A stretch of DNA of 64,000 bases from PXAP01 sp964520585. GTDB lineage: Bacteria > Bacteroidota > Bacteroidia > Bacteroidales > PUMT01. Location: contig CAZFOO010000001.1 in NCBI GenBank assembly GCA_964520585.1, positions 30,737 through 94,736 of the forward strand. Direction: 5' to 3'. Under the pieces are notes generated by a model. It saw only the letters and a list, made by a program, of their open reading frames with translations, was not told where the DNA came from and did not search any database. Positions 26,558-36,077 of this stretch are shown in pieces; positions within the stretch are counted from its first letter, which is position 1; every line of letters starts with the position of its first letter. A program made the translations under genes and the position numbers.

Positions 26558-26872
26558 TTATTTTATTTTTCCAATTTCAAGACTAGATGAATTTTTTTCA
26601 CTGCTATCATCATCTTTGAATAGCTCTTCTCTTAGTTCCTGATCCCATCCCGGCATGTTTTTTCTGAGCCATTCAATGGTTTTGCAGGCATGTTCAATCT
26701 CCTCATCCCTGTTATGCTCAAGTATTTCTTTTAGATCTTTGTTACTGGTAGTTACTACGCGCTGATGATACCAGTCCACCGCCTCGACTTCCTCTTTAAG
26801 GCTTTTAAGTGCCCTGGAAAAATCTCTTGCTTCGGGACTAAGTTCCTCAATTGGTTCGTGATATTCTGACAT
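26558..26872 (-). CDS. encFtn: Encapsulated ferritin-like protein (EncFtn cargo)
   Basis: A 104-residue helical protein. It matches EncFtn by the two iron-binding helices: KEEVEAVDWYHQRV and HNRDEEIEHA. By comparison with the Rhodospirillum rubrum protein (from memory), the iron ligands should be E28, E58 and H61, with E30 and W34 nearby. Unlike classical ferritin it has only two long helices and forms a ring-like decamer whose ferroxidase centre is at the subunit interface. After an acidic serine-rich linker the last residues SLEIGKIK form the shell-targeting peptide. First gene of the encapsulin operon; a pair of GTTAAC sites lies 46-67 bp before its start. Confidence 0.95.
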   Translation of the reverse strand: MSEYHEPIEELSPEARDFSRALKSLKEEVEAVDWYHQRVVTTSNKDLKEILEHNRDEEIEHACKTIEWLRKNMPGWDQELREELFKDDDSSEKNSSSLEIGKIK

Positions 26873-27235
26873 TTCTATAGTATTTAAAAGTTCAACAATT
26901 ATTTATTGCAGCTTAAAGTTAACCAGAATTGGCGTTAACACCAAATTCCTTCTTTCCTTTATAGGATAACTATTTACTAGCAATATTGTTCGTGAAAGAA
27001 GTGTAATTTTCAAGGTTCTTTATCTTTATTTAGCTTGTAAATCCTTATTTAACCTGGAAATACACACCCCAGGGCACGGTATTGTGCCGGGGACTTTGCC
27101 CTAAAATCAAATGTATCATTTGGTTAGACTGGATTATCCGGTTTTGTCTAAATTTTTACTATTGACGATTCCCGGTTTGGCCGAATTTTTGTTAATGTCA
27201 TCATTACCCTGAATTCACCAAATTGATGCAAGACC
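26873..27235. other. Divergent intergenic region, encapsulin and DUF4349 genes (363 bp)
   Basis: No gene is seen. Two GTTAAC palindromes lie at 26918-26923 and 26934-26939, 16 bp apart, before the encapsulin operon. A GC-rich hairpin candidate sits at 27067-27092 (CCCC...GGCAC / GTGCC...GGGG with a small bulge), about 145 bp before the DUF4349 start. I found no convincing TAnnTTTG box in either direction. Confidence 0.5.
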
Positions 27236-28093
27236 ATGAACAAGCAACATGTATTATCTATTTTTGCGCTTTTAATAATTATCAGTGGATGTGGAGAACA
27301 AACTGCCGATAACCGGAGTGAAACAGCGATGGATTTCCAGACTGAACCATCCGTTAACAGAAGTGCCTTGCCAGAAGGCGGAATCGAAACCCAATCTGAG
27401 CCTCAACAATCCCTGGTACCAGGTGATACGAAAATTATCAGGAGCGGCAATATCGGATTGAAAGTTAAGGATATTGATGATGCAAAGAGCAGGATCGACG
27501 GACTCCTTATTCAATCCGGCGGCTATTATGCCAATGAGAATTTCAATGATTATGATCACGAGTCGGTTTATAATCTGACAGCCAGGATTCCTTCAGCTTC
27601 ATTTGAGACATTTATTGTGGGAGTTGAAGCAGCAGGTGGCACGATGGTCCATAAAAATATTTCAGTCAGGGATGTTACCGAAGAATTTATGGATACTGAG
27701 ATGAGACTTGATAACAGGAGGAAATATCTGGAAAGATATAACGAATTACTTCAACAGGCCGTTACGGTGACTGACATTCTTGAAATACAGGAAAAAACAA
27801 GAAGGCTTGAGGAAGAGATAGAGAGTATTGAAGGCAGACTAAAATATCTCTCTCAGCAGGTGGAGTTTAGTACTCTTTATATCACCCTGACCAGAGAGAA
27901 GGACTTTAAATATGAACCAATACCCAGGGATAGTTTTTTTCAAAGGCTTATTCAATCAGTTGCAGGAGGATGGTACGGATTTGTTGACTTGGTTTTGTTC
28001 ATGTTCCGGATATGGCCGTTATGGATCATACTTTTTACTGTGATTATGCTCTGGAAAAAGTACCGTAAGAATAAACAATATTCCAGGCAATAA
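27236..28093 (+). CDS. DUF4349 family lipoprotein
   Basis: A 285-residue membrane-anchored lipoprotein. The N-terminus carries a signal peptide with lipobox ISGC (Cys about residue 19). A low-complexity linker leads to the DUF4349 domain starting at IIRSGNIGLKVKDIDDA (about residue 63), with the LTARIPSASFETF and VRDVTEEFMDTEMRLDNRR segments, followed by a coiled coil (about 165-205) and a C-terminal membrane helix (about 250-272) with a basic tail. Members occur widely in bacterial envelopes; their role is unknown. The gene is convergent with the Tat-exported isomerase-like gene 52 bp away. Confidence 0.85.
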   Translation: MNKQHVLSIFALLIIISGCGEQTADNRSETAMDFQTEPSVNRSALPEGGIETQSEPQQSLVPGDTKIIRSGNIGLKVKDIDDAKSRIDGLLIQSGGYYANENFNDYDHESVYNLTARIPSASFETFIVGVEAAGGTMVHKNISVRDVTEEFMDTEMRLDNRRKYLERYNELLQQAVTVTDILEIQEKTRRLEEEIESIEGRLKYLSQQVEFSTLYITLTREKDFKYEPIPRDSFFQRLIQSVAGGWYGFVDLVLFMFRIWPLWIILFTVIMLWKKYRKNKQYSRQ

Positions 28094-28145
28094 TCCGGAT
28101 GTCACTTTTCATCGGCAATCAATCTCTTATAGCCAAGGGTTTCTT

Positions 28146-29000
28146 TTAGAATCTGAGTGATCTAAGATATACAGCAGCAGATTCAAGGCAGCCCATACCA
28201 TCCTGTGCATTATCTTTCTCTACAAAAAAGTGCTTTATGTCCTGTTTTATTGCTTCTGACAACACTTCCTGAAAATCTATGATACCGTTTCCGGGACACG
28301 CGAAATCCTGTTCATCTCCGGGAGCCATATCCTTGATGTGCAGCAAGGGATATCTTCCCATGTATTTTTTCAGGATTTCAACGGGACGGGCGCCTCCTTT
28401 TCTGGCCCAGTAAATATCCAGCTCGCATTTAACGAGCTCCCTGTCCGTGTGTTCCATCAAAAAATCAAAAGGGATAATCCCTTCTTTTGTTGCACGGAAT
28501 TCAAGATCGTGGTTATGCCAACAGAGAGTTAATCCCCGTTTTTTGCAAACTGCCCCGACACGGTTGAGCAGTTCTGCACTCTCCTTGCAATTGTCAAGTG
28601 TGAGCGGTGCACCTCCAAACCAGGGCCAGTACATAACAGCATACTGAAGATCAAGTTCATTGAGTCTGTCCAGAGAACTGTTCACTTCATTCATATTTCT
28701 TGAAAAGCTGCCTCCACCTGCAATTGGCTTAAGGCCTATGTTTTTGCAGAAATCAAGAAACGAGTCCGCTGATTCACCCAGGTAATTCCCGGTTTCGATT
28801 TCAGTATATCCCATTTCCACGGTCTTTGACAGCACTTCTTTCCAATTATCTTCTTTTAGTTCCCTGCCTATTATTCCGCTGATAAAACCTATGTTATTTA
28901 TTCTGCTGACCCGGGATCCGCGGGAGAGGTATGATCCTGTCAATATAGCGGCCACTGTGCCGGTCAGGGTGGTTTGTAAAAATTTTCTTCGGTTGATCAT
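28146..29000 (-). CDS. Tat-exported sugar phosphate isomerase/epimerase-like protein
   Basis: A 284-residue TIM-barrel protein of the xylose-isomerase-like family. The N-terminal NRRKFLQTT followed by a hydrophobic stretch is a twin-arginine signal, so it should act folded in the periplasm. Metal-ligand motifs expected of the family are seen: WHNHDLEF, KCELDIYWA, LLHIKD and FVEKD. The substrate is unknown; in Bacteroidota such proteins are often found with Gfo/Idh/MocA oxidoreductases that modify sugars by a 3-keto route, and just such a gene lies 118 bp upstream on the same strand. It begins with ATG at 29000 and ends close to the DUF4349 gene. Confidence 0.88.
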   Translation of the reverse strand: MINRRKFLQTTLTGTVAAILTGSYLSRGSRVSRINNIGFISGIIGRELKEDNWKEVLSKTVEMGYTEIETGNYLGESADSFLDFCKNIGLKPIAGGGSFSRNMNEVNSSLDRLNELDLQYAVMYWPWFGGAPLTLDNCKESAELLNRVGAVCKKRGLTLCWHNHDLEFRATKEGIIPFDFLMEHTDRELVKCELDIYWARKGGARPVEILKKYMGRYPLLHIKDMAPGDEQDFACPGNGIIDFQEVLSEAIKQDIKHFFVEKDNAQDGMGCLESAAVYLRSLRF

Positions 29001-29118
29001 AACAAGTAATTTTAGGTTACCATAAAAAATTGATTTAGTCGATTCTACATGCTATATCCTTCTTGTTTTTTACAGAGAAAGGTGCATCCCTTGAGTGTGG
29101 ACAGGTCCTGAAGGGACT

Positions 29119-30450
<1,332 letters not shown>

Positions 30451-30466
30451 AATAGTTATTTTTTAG

Positions 30467-30703
30467 TTCAGGTTATAACAGGTATTATTTCAGGTTAATG
30501 TATTTGATTCAGGTTATAACANNNNNNNNNNNNNNNNNNNNNNNNNNNNNNNNNNNNNNNNNNNNNNNNNNNNNNNNNNNNNNNNNNNNNNNNNNNNNNN
30601 NNNNNNNNNNNNNNNNNNNNNTTCAGGTTATAACAGGTATTATTTCAGGTTAATGTATTTGATTCAGGTTATAACAGGTATTATTTCAGGTTAATATATT
30701 TGA
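30467..30703. repeat. 41-bp tandem repeat array interrupted by an assembly gap
   Basis: The unit begins TTCAGGTTATAACAGG and contains TTCAGGTTA twice, so it also has an internal sub-repeat. Copies start at 30467, 30508 (cut by the gap), 30622 and 30663; the last has one G-to-A change. The 100-N gap (30522-30621) is a placeholder, so the true copy number is unknown. The array lies between a Gfo/Idh gene and a regulator gene that are transcribed away from it. Confidence 0.95.
30522..30621. other. Assembly gap (100 N) inside the tandem repeat
   Basis: Placeholder run of exactly 100 N. The repeat phase does not fit through it (114 bp between copy starts is not a multiple of 41), confirming that the length is arbitrary. 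Confidence 0.98.
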
Positions 30704-30873
30704 TTCTTGTTACAAGAAGTATGGTAATCAAAGCTTGATTTAATTATTCCTGGTTTCTTTATATTATGCAATATATGAGTTTTCCTGGTTGCATCATAAA
30801 TTGTTATTCTTTTTTTTAGTCATCATGTTACATAATAACATTTTATTATTTTAAATAATAATGTGGCAAGCAG

Positions 30874-30909
30874 GTTTTCTGAGTTCTGTAGTTGCAGAAC
30901 TTAGAAAAC
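30874..30909 (+). promoter_or_regulatory. Long palindromic operator candidate in front of the GbsR-type regulator
   Basis: GTTTTCTGAGTTCTG (30874-30888) and CAGAACTTAGAAAAC (30895-30909) are 15-bp arms with a single mismatch, separated by 6 bp. The centre covers the -33 element of the promoter described next, so a dimeric MarR/GbsR-type protein bound here should block RNA polymerase. This is a good candidate for autoregulation. Confidence 0.7.
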
Positions 30910-30921
30910 TTTGTATATTTG
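30891..30921 (+). promoter_or_regulatory. Bacteroidota promoter of the regulator gene
   Basis: GTTG (30891-30894), 19 bp, then TATATTTG (30914-30921) match the TTTG-N19-TAnnTTTG consensus. Transcription should begin near 30928, about 30 nt before the ATG at 30958. It overlaps the right arm and the spacer of the palindrome. Confidence 0.65.
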
Positions 30922-30957
30922 TATCAAGTATTAACATAATACAGATAATATTAATTC

Positions 30958-31452
30958 ATGCCTGAAAAGAATAATAACCGGACCACAGGTCTTAATGATA
31001 TACAAGCCGGACATATTGAGGATACGGGGTTGTTTTTTGAAAAACTCGGACTAACCCGTATGGCCGGCAGGATATTCGGATATCTTATGGTTGCAGATAA
31101 AGAAAATGTATCTTTCGTGGAGCTTTCTACGGTGCTTAACGCTTCAAAAAGTTCCATAAGTACAAATGTAAGGGTCCTGGTGCAGATTGGTTTTATAAAG
31201 CCGGTTACCTTTAGCGGCGACAGGAAAACATATTTTTGTCTTATGCCTGAAATGGACTGGGGAACCCATCTTAACAGAAAAGTTCAGGATCTTGATCATA
31301 TGAGGAAGATTTTTCAAAAATCTTATGAATTCAGAAAGAATAAAAATGACAATACATCATTGTGGTTAAAGGAGTCAATTGATTTCTATATATGGCTGAT
31401 GGAAATATTTCCCGGGCTGATTGAAAAATGGAGGGAAAGCAGAAAAAAATAA
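30958..31452 (+). CDS. GbsR/MarR-family transcriptional regulator
   Basis: A 164-residue DNA-binding protein. A winged helix-turn-helix is seen at about residues 40-90 (VSFVELSTVLNASKSSISTNVRVL, then the wing around GFIKPVTFSGDRKTYF), followed by a helical dimer region ending in many basic residues. GbsR proteins control osmolyte uptake or envelope functions in other bacteria, but Bacteroidota members are often linked to transport operons of the FtsX type. It precedes a LolA-like gene, an ATPase, two permeases and a barrel protein, which it may repress. A 15-bp-arm palindrome covers its promoter. Confidence 0.88.
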   Translation: MPEKNNNRTTGLNDIQAGHIEDTGLFFEKLGLTRMAGRIFGYLMVADKENVSFVELSTVLNASKSSISTNVRVLVQIGFIKPVTFSGDRKTYFCLMPEMDWGTHLNRKVQDLDHMRKIFQKSYEFRKNKNDNTSLWLKESIDFYIWLMEIFPGLIEKWRESRKK

Positions 31453-31591
31453 TCCCTTCTGATTTGTAAATAGGGCTTATAGTTCATATGAATTGATACA
31501 CTACATTGTTCTCTGAATCGATGGAATAAAATGGTCCTTATAACCGGAATGATTTTATAATTACCAAAATTTTAACATAAAGAAGAATATT

Positions 31592-32335
31592 ATGATAATT
31601 AATTTGTTAATCGTGACATTTATGTTTTCAGCAAATGGGTCAGCTTCCCGTGATGCAAAGGAGATTGTGCGGATCATGGAAGAGAATATGAGGGGTGATG
31701 CTTCTTACCAGGAGATGACCATGGAAACAGTGAGGCCTCGTTATACCAGGGAAATATCGATGATGTCATGGTCATTGGATAATGATTATGCCCTGGTTTA
31801 TGTTACTGCTCCGGCCAGGGAAGAAGGAACAGCATTTTTGAAAAGGGGTGATGAGATGTGGAATTACCAGCCCAGGATAGATCGAACGGTCAAGATGCCT
31901 CCATCGATGATGTCACAATCCTGGATGGGCTCTGACTTTACCAATGATGATCTTGTTAGCGGGACATCGACTGTAGATGATTATGAACATGAACTGCTTG
32001 GAGAGGAGACTGTCGACGGTCATGAATGTTTCAAAATCGAACTTATCCCTCATCCGGAAACACCGGTTGCCTATGAAAAAGTTATCTACTGGATACACCG
32101 GGAATATTATCTTCCGGTTAAAGTTGAAAACTATGATGATTTAGGAGATCTCGTAAGTACTATGAATTTCCGTGATTTTAAAATCATGGGAGGGCACCGT
32201 ATTCCTTCGGTGATGGAGATGATACCTAACAACAAGGACGACCAAAAAACCATAATAACAATTGAGGAGGCTGATTATGAAATTGATATTTCTGAGGATT
32301 TTTTTTCTATTCAGAACCTTACCCGTTCAAGATAA
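31592..32335 (+). CDS. LolA-like outer-membrane lipoprotein-sorting family protein
   Basis: A 247-residue periplasmic protein of the LolA-like fold. A short signal peptide ends near NGSAS. Then RDAKEIVRIMEENMRG is followed by an extended set of beta strands forming an open barrel (SMMSWSLDNDYALVYVTAP, KRGDEMWNYQPRIDRTVKMPPSMM, HECFKIELIP). It would carry a lipid or acylated molecule across the periplasm between the ABC transporter and the outer membrane. The MMSQSWMGSDFTNDDL segment, typical of this exported family, separates it from true LolA. The 3' end (after about 32243) recurs, slightly changed, at 32584-32670 beyond a 10-N gap. Confidence 0.85.
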   Translation: MIINLLIVTFMFSANGSASRDAKEIVRIMEENMRGDASYQEMTMETVRPRYTREISMMSWSLDNDYALVYVTAPAREEGTAFLKRGDEMWNYQPRIDRTVKMPPSMMSQSWMGSDFTNDDLVSGTSTVDDYEHELLGEETVDGHECFKIELIPHPETPVAYEKVIYWIHREYYLPVKVENYDDLGDLVSTMNFRDFKIMGGHRIPSVMEMIPNNKDDQKTIITIEEADYEIDISEDFFSIQNLTRSR

Positions 32336-32410
32336 AAACAATATATTCAGTAAATATTCTCATGAGGGACTGATAAAAAATGAACCGTTTTCCGGAAAAA
32401 ATCATACAGG

Positions 32411-32572
32411 ATGAAGACAGTAATCAAAACAACAAATCTTACAAAAATATATAACGGTTCGGCAGCGCCTGTAAAGGCTGTCAATAATGTTCACATCGAG
32501 TTCGGTGATGGTGAATTCACTGCAATTGGTGGTCTTTCGGGAAGCGGTAAAACAACTTATCTTAAGCTGGTT
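32411..32572 (+). pseudogene. Partial, diverged copy of the ABC ATPase start
   Basis: The first 54 codons of an ABC ATPase, cut off by a 10-N gap. It is about 92% identical at DNA level (about 13 changes in 162) to the start of the complete gene at 32742, but changes hallmark residues: VGPSGSGKTTFLN becomes GGLSGSGKTTYLK. It follows the LolA-like stop by 75 bp in the same way as the complete gene follows the second tail copy. Either a contig end from a strain variant or a degenerate duplicate; the cluster of unfavourable changes favours low-quality or decaying sequence. Confidence 0.8.
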
Positions 32573-32582
32573 NNNNNNNNNN
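32573..32582. other. Assembly gap (10 N)
   Basis: Ten undetermined bases, a different gap convention from the two 100-N gaps. It lies exactly between two overlapping near-copies of the same junction, so the scaffold join here is suspect. Confidence 0.98.
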
Positions 32583-32583
32583 A

Positions 32584-32670
32584 ACCATAATAACAATTGA
32601 GGAGGCTGATTATGGAATTGATATTTCTGAGGATTTCTTTTCTATTCAAAACCTGACCCGTGTACGGTAA
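32584..32670 (+). pseudogene. Second copy of the LolA-like gene tail
   Basis: Twenty-eight codons plus a stop that repeat the C-terminus of the gene at 31592 (TIITIEEADY...DISEDFFSIQNLTR), with E-to-G and SR-to-VR changes and a different downstream spacer. With the ATPase fragment before it, it shows that two versions of this locus were joined. Part of a complete gene whose 5' part is missing from the scaffold. Confidence 0.8.
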
Positions 32671-32741
32671 ATTTTTTTCCTTAATTATTCCCGCTAAGCG
32701 GATGAAAACAAGTAACCTGTTTCTGGCAAAAAACTTAACGG

Positions 32742-33431
32742 ATGAAAACAGTAATCAAAACAACAAAGCTTACAAAAATATACAACGGTTCGGCAGCGCC
32801 TGTAAAGGCTGTCAATAATGTTAATCTTGAGTTCGGTGAGGGTGAATTCACTGCAATTGTTGGTCCTTCGGGAAGCGGCAAAACAACTTTTCTTAATCTG
32901 GTTGGGGGTCTCGACAAAGCCACCGAAGGGAAGGTAATAATTGACGGTACGGACATTTCCATGATGAAAGAGAGTCATTTGTTTGATTTTCGCCTTAGAA
33001 ATATAGGTTTTGTTTTTCAGTCCTATAACCTGATTCCTGTGCTTACAGCAAAAGAGAATGTGTCCTTTATAATGCTTTTGCAGAAGCAACCCAAACAAAA
33101 GATGGAACAACGTGCTAAAGAAATGCTTGAACAGGTTGGACTTTCAGATAAGCTTGACTCAAGACCGGGGCAAATGTCCGGTGGACAACAGCAAAGAGTT
33201 GCCGTTGCCCGCGCATTGGCATCAAAGCCAAAATTTGTACTTGCAGACGAACCAACTGCCAGCCTTGATACCGAATCTGCATTTAACCTGCTTGACATTA
33301 TGGCTCGTCTGAATAAAGAAGAGAATATCACCCTTATTTTCTCAACACACGATCAAAGAGTTATCGACAGGGCAAGACGTATTATTACCCTTATAGATGG
33401 TGCCGTGAGCAAAGATGAAACTCCAGGATAA
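32742..33431 (+). CDS. ABC transporter ATPase, LolD class
   Basis: A 229-residue ATPase for the two permeases downstream. Walker A GPSGSGKTT, Q-loop FVFQSYNLIPVL, signature MSGGQQQRVA, Walker B FVLADEPTASLDT and H-loop STHDQ are all present. The IPVLTAKENVSFIMLL region is LolD-like. With the LolA-like gene and FtsX-type permeases the set resembles a Lol-type machine that extracts a lipidated compound from the inner membrane. A short direct repeat (CGGATGAAAACA) lies just upstream and at the start codon, giving a second possible ATG in another frame. Confidence 0.93.
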   Translation: MKTVIKTTKLTKIYNGSAAPVKAVNNVNLEFGEGEFTAIVGPSGSGKTTFLNLVGGLDKATEGKVIIDGTDISMMKESHLFDFRLRNIGFVFQSYNLIPVLTAKENVSFIMLLQKQPKQKMEQRAKEMLEQVGLSDKLDSRPGQMSGGQQQRVAVARALASKPKFVLADEPTASLDTESAFNLLDIMARLNKEENITLIFSTHDQRVIDRARRIITLIDGAVSKDETPG

Positions 33432-33473
33432 TTTTTTCATTAACCATAACCGGCGGTATTTAGATAAAATGAT

Positions 33474-34697
33474 ATGAGACTACTGATAATATTAGCATGG
33501 CGGAATCTCTGGAGAAACAGAAAAAGGACACTGATAACCATTAGTTCGGTTTTATTTGCTGTCTTGCTTGCCATTTCATTTTTTTCGATGGAACAGGGTG
33601 CCTATGAGCGGATGATTGACAGTATGGTGAGATACAGTACCGGTTATATCCAGATACAGGATGTACTATATGATGAAGAGCCTTCCATTGATAACAGCAT
33701 GTTGTACGATGAGGAGATAAAGGGTTTGATTGATGATTTTGAATCAGAAATTTCATTTTATGTTCCCAGAATTCAGAGTTTTGCTCTGGTGGCCACTGAA
33801 GATATTACAAGGGGGAGTATGGTCTCCGGTATTGACCCCGCAAGAGAAACCAGGCTAAATGACCTTGAAGATGATATTGTTGCCGGTGAATATCTTGAAA
33901 GCGGCGATGATGGTATTTTAATTGCCGAAGGACTTGCCGGTATCCTCAGTGTTGATATTGGTGACACACTGGTCCTTCTGGGACAGGGTTTCCATGGCGC
34001 TACGGCAGCCGGTAAATATCCTGTTCAAGGTATAGTCGATCTCAGGGTCCCTGAAATGAACAACAATACCATATACATGTCGCTGGATGAAGCACAATGG
34101 TTCTATATGGCAGATAACCGGCTTACTTCTCTGATCATCATGCCGGAGGATCCTGACATGACCAGCCAGCTTGCCAATGAGCTTGGAAAAGAGGTAGACA
34201 GTGAGTGGTACCGGGTGCTTACCTGGGAAGAGATGCTGGAAGATCTTCTTGCCCTGATGAAATTTGACCAGGCAGGATCGTGGGTTTTGATGATTATTCT
34301 CTATATCGTCATCGCATTTGGGTTATTCGGAACAATCCTAATGATGATGATTGAACGACAAAGAGAATTCGGACTCCTGTTCTCTCTTGGAATGAAGCGT
34401 TCCAGGGTAGCTGTAATGTGTTTTATCGAATCATTGATCCTTTCCGTTTCGGGAGTCATTGCCGGAATCTTTGCGGCTATTCCGATAATTCTTTATTTTT
34501 ATTATAACCCTGTCCGGCTGACCGGAGGCATGGCTGATGCAATGGCTGATTATGGTTTCGAACCTGTTATGCCTTTCTCAACTGATCCTTCGGTTTTTTA
34601 CACCCAGGCCCAGATAGTTCTTATTATTTCTGTTTTAATCGGATTATTCCCGGTTTATAAGGTTTTTCGGCTTGAGATAACCAGAACAAAAAAATAG
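33474..34697 (+). CDS. ABC transporter permease, LolE/FtsX type (first)
   Basis: A 407-residue inner-membrane protein with one N-terminal membrane helix (about 20-42), a periplasmic domain (about 45-270) and three C-terminal helices. MIERQREFGLLFSLGMKRSRVAVM after the second helix is the coupling segment that meets the ATPase. The N-terminus LAWRNLWRNRKRTLITISSV is typical of the LolC/E-like group. It follows the ATPase by 42 bp and forms a pair with the equally long permease 140 bp downstream. Confidence 0.92.
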   Translation: MRLLIILAWRNLWRNRKRTLITISSVLFAVLLAISFFSMEQGAYERMIDSMVRYSTGYIQIQDVLYDEEPSIDNSMLYDEEIKGLIDDFESEISFYVPRIQSFALVATEDITRGSMVSGIDPARETRLNDLEDDIVAGEYLESGDDGILIAEGLAGILSVDIGDTLVLLGQGFHGATAAGKYPVQGIVDLRVPEMNNNTIYMSLDEAQWFYMADNRLTSLIIMPEDPDMTSQLANELGKEVDSEWYRVLTWEEMLEDLLALMKFDQAGSWVLMIILYIVIAFGLFGTILMMMIERQREFGLLFSLGMKRSRVAVMCFIESLILSVSGVIAGIFAAIPIILYFYYNPVRLTGGMADAMADYGFEPVMPFSTDPSVFYTQAQIVLIISVLIGLFPVYKVFRLEITRTKK

Positions 34698-34837
34698 ATA
34701 TTAAAACTTTCATCTCACTCGGGCAGACAAAATAATATTTATAAAGAATGAGATATCAAGTGGTTTTGAGGACAAAGTGTCATTTTATAAATACATAATA
34801 TACCGGTAAATTATTTACTAACTATATATCTATCTGA

Positions 34838-36061
34838 ATGCATATCTTACTTAAAATATCCTGGTTGAATATCTGGCGTCATCCCCAGCGCAGTATTATA
34901 ATGGTCCTGGCCATTATGGCCGGGTTATGGGGAGGGATATTTGCTGCATCGATAAGTTTTGGGCTTATAAACCAACGGTTCGAGACAAGCATTGAACAGC
35001 AGATATCACATGTTCAGATCCACCATCCTGAATTTTTGAAGGATTTTAATGTTAAATACAATATCGAACAGTGGGTAGAACTTAAGCAGGACCTTGAAAA
35101 TGATGATAAAGTAATTGCATTTTCAGGCCGGAGCTCCGTAAACGGAATGCTCGGTACAGCAACTCTGACAACAGGGGTTAACATGATTGGCATATCTCCC
35201 GGGATGGAGGCTGAAACTACTTCTCTCGACGAGAATGTAATTGAGGGAGAATATTTCGACCGGGATATCAGGAATCCTGCTTTGTTGGGGAAGGCTTTGG
35301 CCGACAGGGTAAAGGCCCGGATCAATTCCCGCATTGTTCTCACATTCCAGGACGTAGACGGAGAACTTACTTCGTCATCATTCAGGGTTACAGGGATTTA
35401 CCAGACAGCCAATCCAGGGATGGACGAACAGAATGTTTTTGTGTTGAGGCAGGATTTGGTTGATTATCTTGGTGATGATGAAATAGTCAACGAGGTTGGT
35501 ATTCTGTTGACAGATCACGAGGAAGCCAGTGAATTTTCATCTGTTTACCAGGAGCGTTATCCCGGCCTTGAGATAAGGACCTGGGCGGAAGTGTCGCCCG
35601 AGCTGGGTTATATTGTGCAAATGTCCACCACCATGTTCATGATAATTTTAGTAATAATTCTTTTGGCTCTTGCTTTTGGATTGCTTAATACTATGCTAAT
35701 GTCTGTTTTCGAAAGAATAAAAGAGCTGGGGATGCTAATGGCAATAGGCATGAATAAAAAAAGGATATTTATAATGATATTGCTTGAAACCTCATTCCTG
35801 ACTTTGACGGGTGCGGTTTTAGGTATGCTAACAGGCTTTTCCACCATATTACTTCTGAGAGAATCGGGAATAGACCTTTCTGCCTTGGGGGGAGATTCAA
35901 TACGGGAATTTGGCTTTGAGACAACTGTCTATCCGCAGCTTGATGGGGAATTTTTTATCATGTTAACCATCCTGGTTATACTGACAGCCTTTTTTACGGC
36001 CATTTATCCCGCTTTAAAAGCTCTGAAGCTGAATCCTGCCAGGGCAGTGCAGAGCGAATGA
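34838..36061 (+). CDS. ABC transporter permease, LolC/FtsX type (second)
   Basis: A 407-residue permease with the same plan as the gene before it: N-terminal helix with SWLNIWRHPQRSIIMVLAIM, periplasmic domain, and three C-terminal helices with the FERIKELGMLMAIGMNKKRIF coupling region. The two permeases likely form a heterodimer. The end ALKALKLNPARAVQSE is the usual FtsX-family ending. A 140-bp spacer before it is unusually long for an operon and could hold a second promoter, though no clear box is seen. The barrel gene starts 16 bp after its stop. Confidence 0.92.
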   Translation: MHILLKISWLNIWRHPQRSIIMVLAIMAGLWGGIFAASISFGLINQRFETSIEQQISHVQIHHPEFLKDFNVKYNIEQWVELKQDLENDDKVIAFSGRSSVNGMLGTATLTTGVNMIGISPGMEAETTSLDENVIEGEYFDRDIRNPALLGKALADRVKARINSRIVLTFQDVDGELTSSSFRVTGIYQTANPGMDEQNVFVLRQDLVDYLGDDEIVNEVGILLTDHEEASEFSSVYQERYPGLEIRTWAEVSPELGYIVQMSTTMFMIILVIILLALAFGLLNTMLMSVFERIKELGMLMAIGMNKKRIFIMILLETSFLTLTGAVLGMLTGFSTILLLRESGIDLSALGGDSIREFGFETTVYPQLDGEFFIMLTILVILTAFFTAIYPALKALKLNPARAVQSE

Positions 36062-36077
36062 CACATTAACTGTAATT

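Noticed and set aside
30467..30703. CRISPR array
   Set aside because: Units are head-to-tail with no unique spacers and no cas genes near.
32701..32817. Alternative short frame starting at the upstream ATG before the ABC ATPase
   Set aside because: It is out of frame with the ATPase, has no family, and arises from the direct repeat CGGATGAAAACA.
31592..36061. Housekeeping Lol lipoprotein-sorting system
   Set aside because: It has two permeases, a dedicated regulator and a barrel gene, and the carrier belongs to a LolA-like family distinct from LolA.
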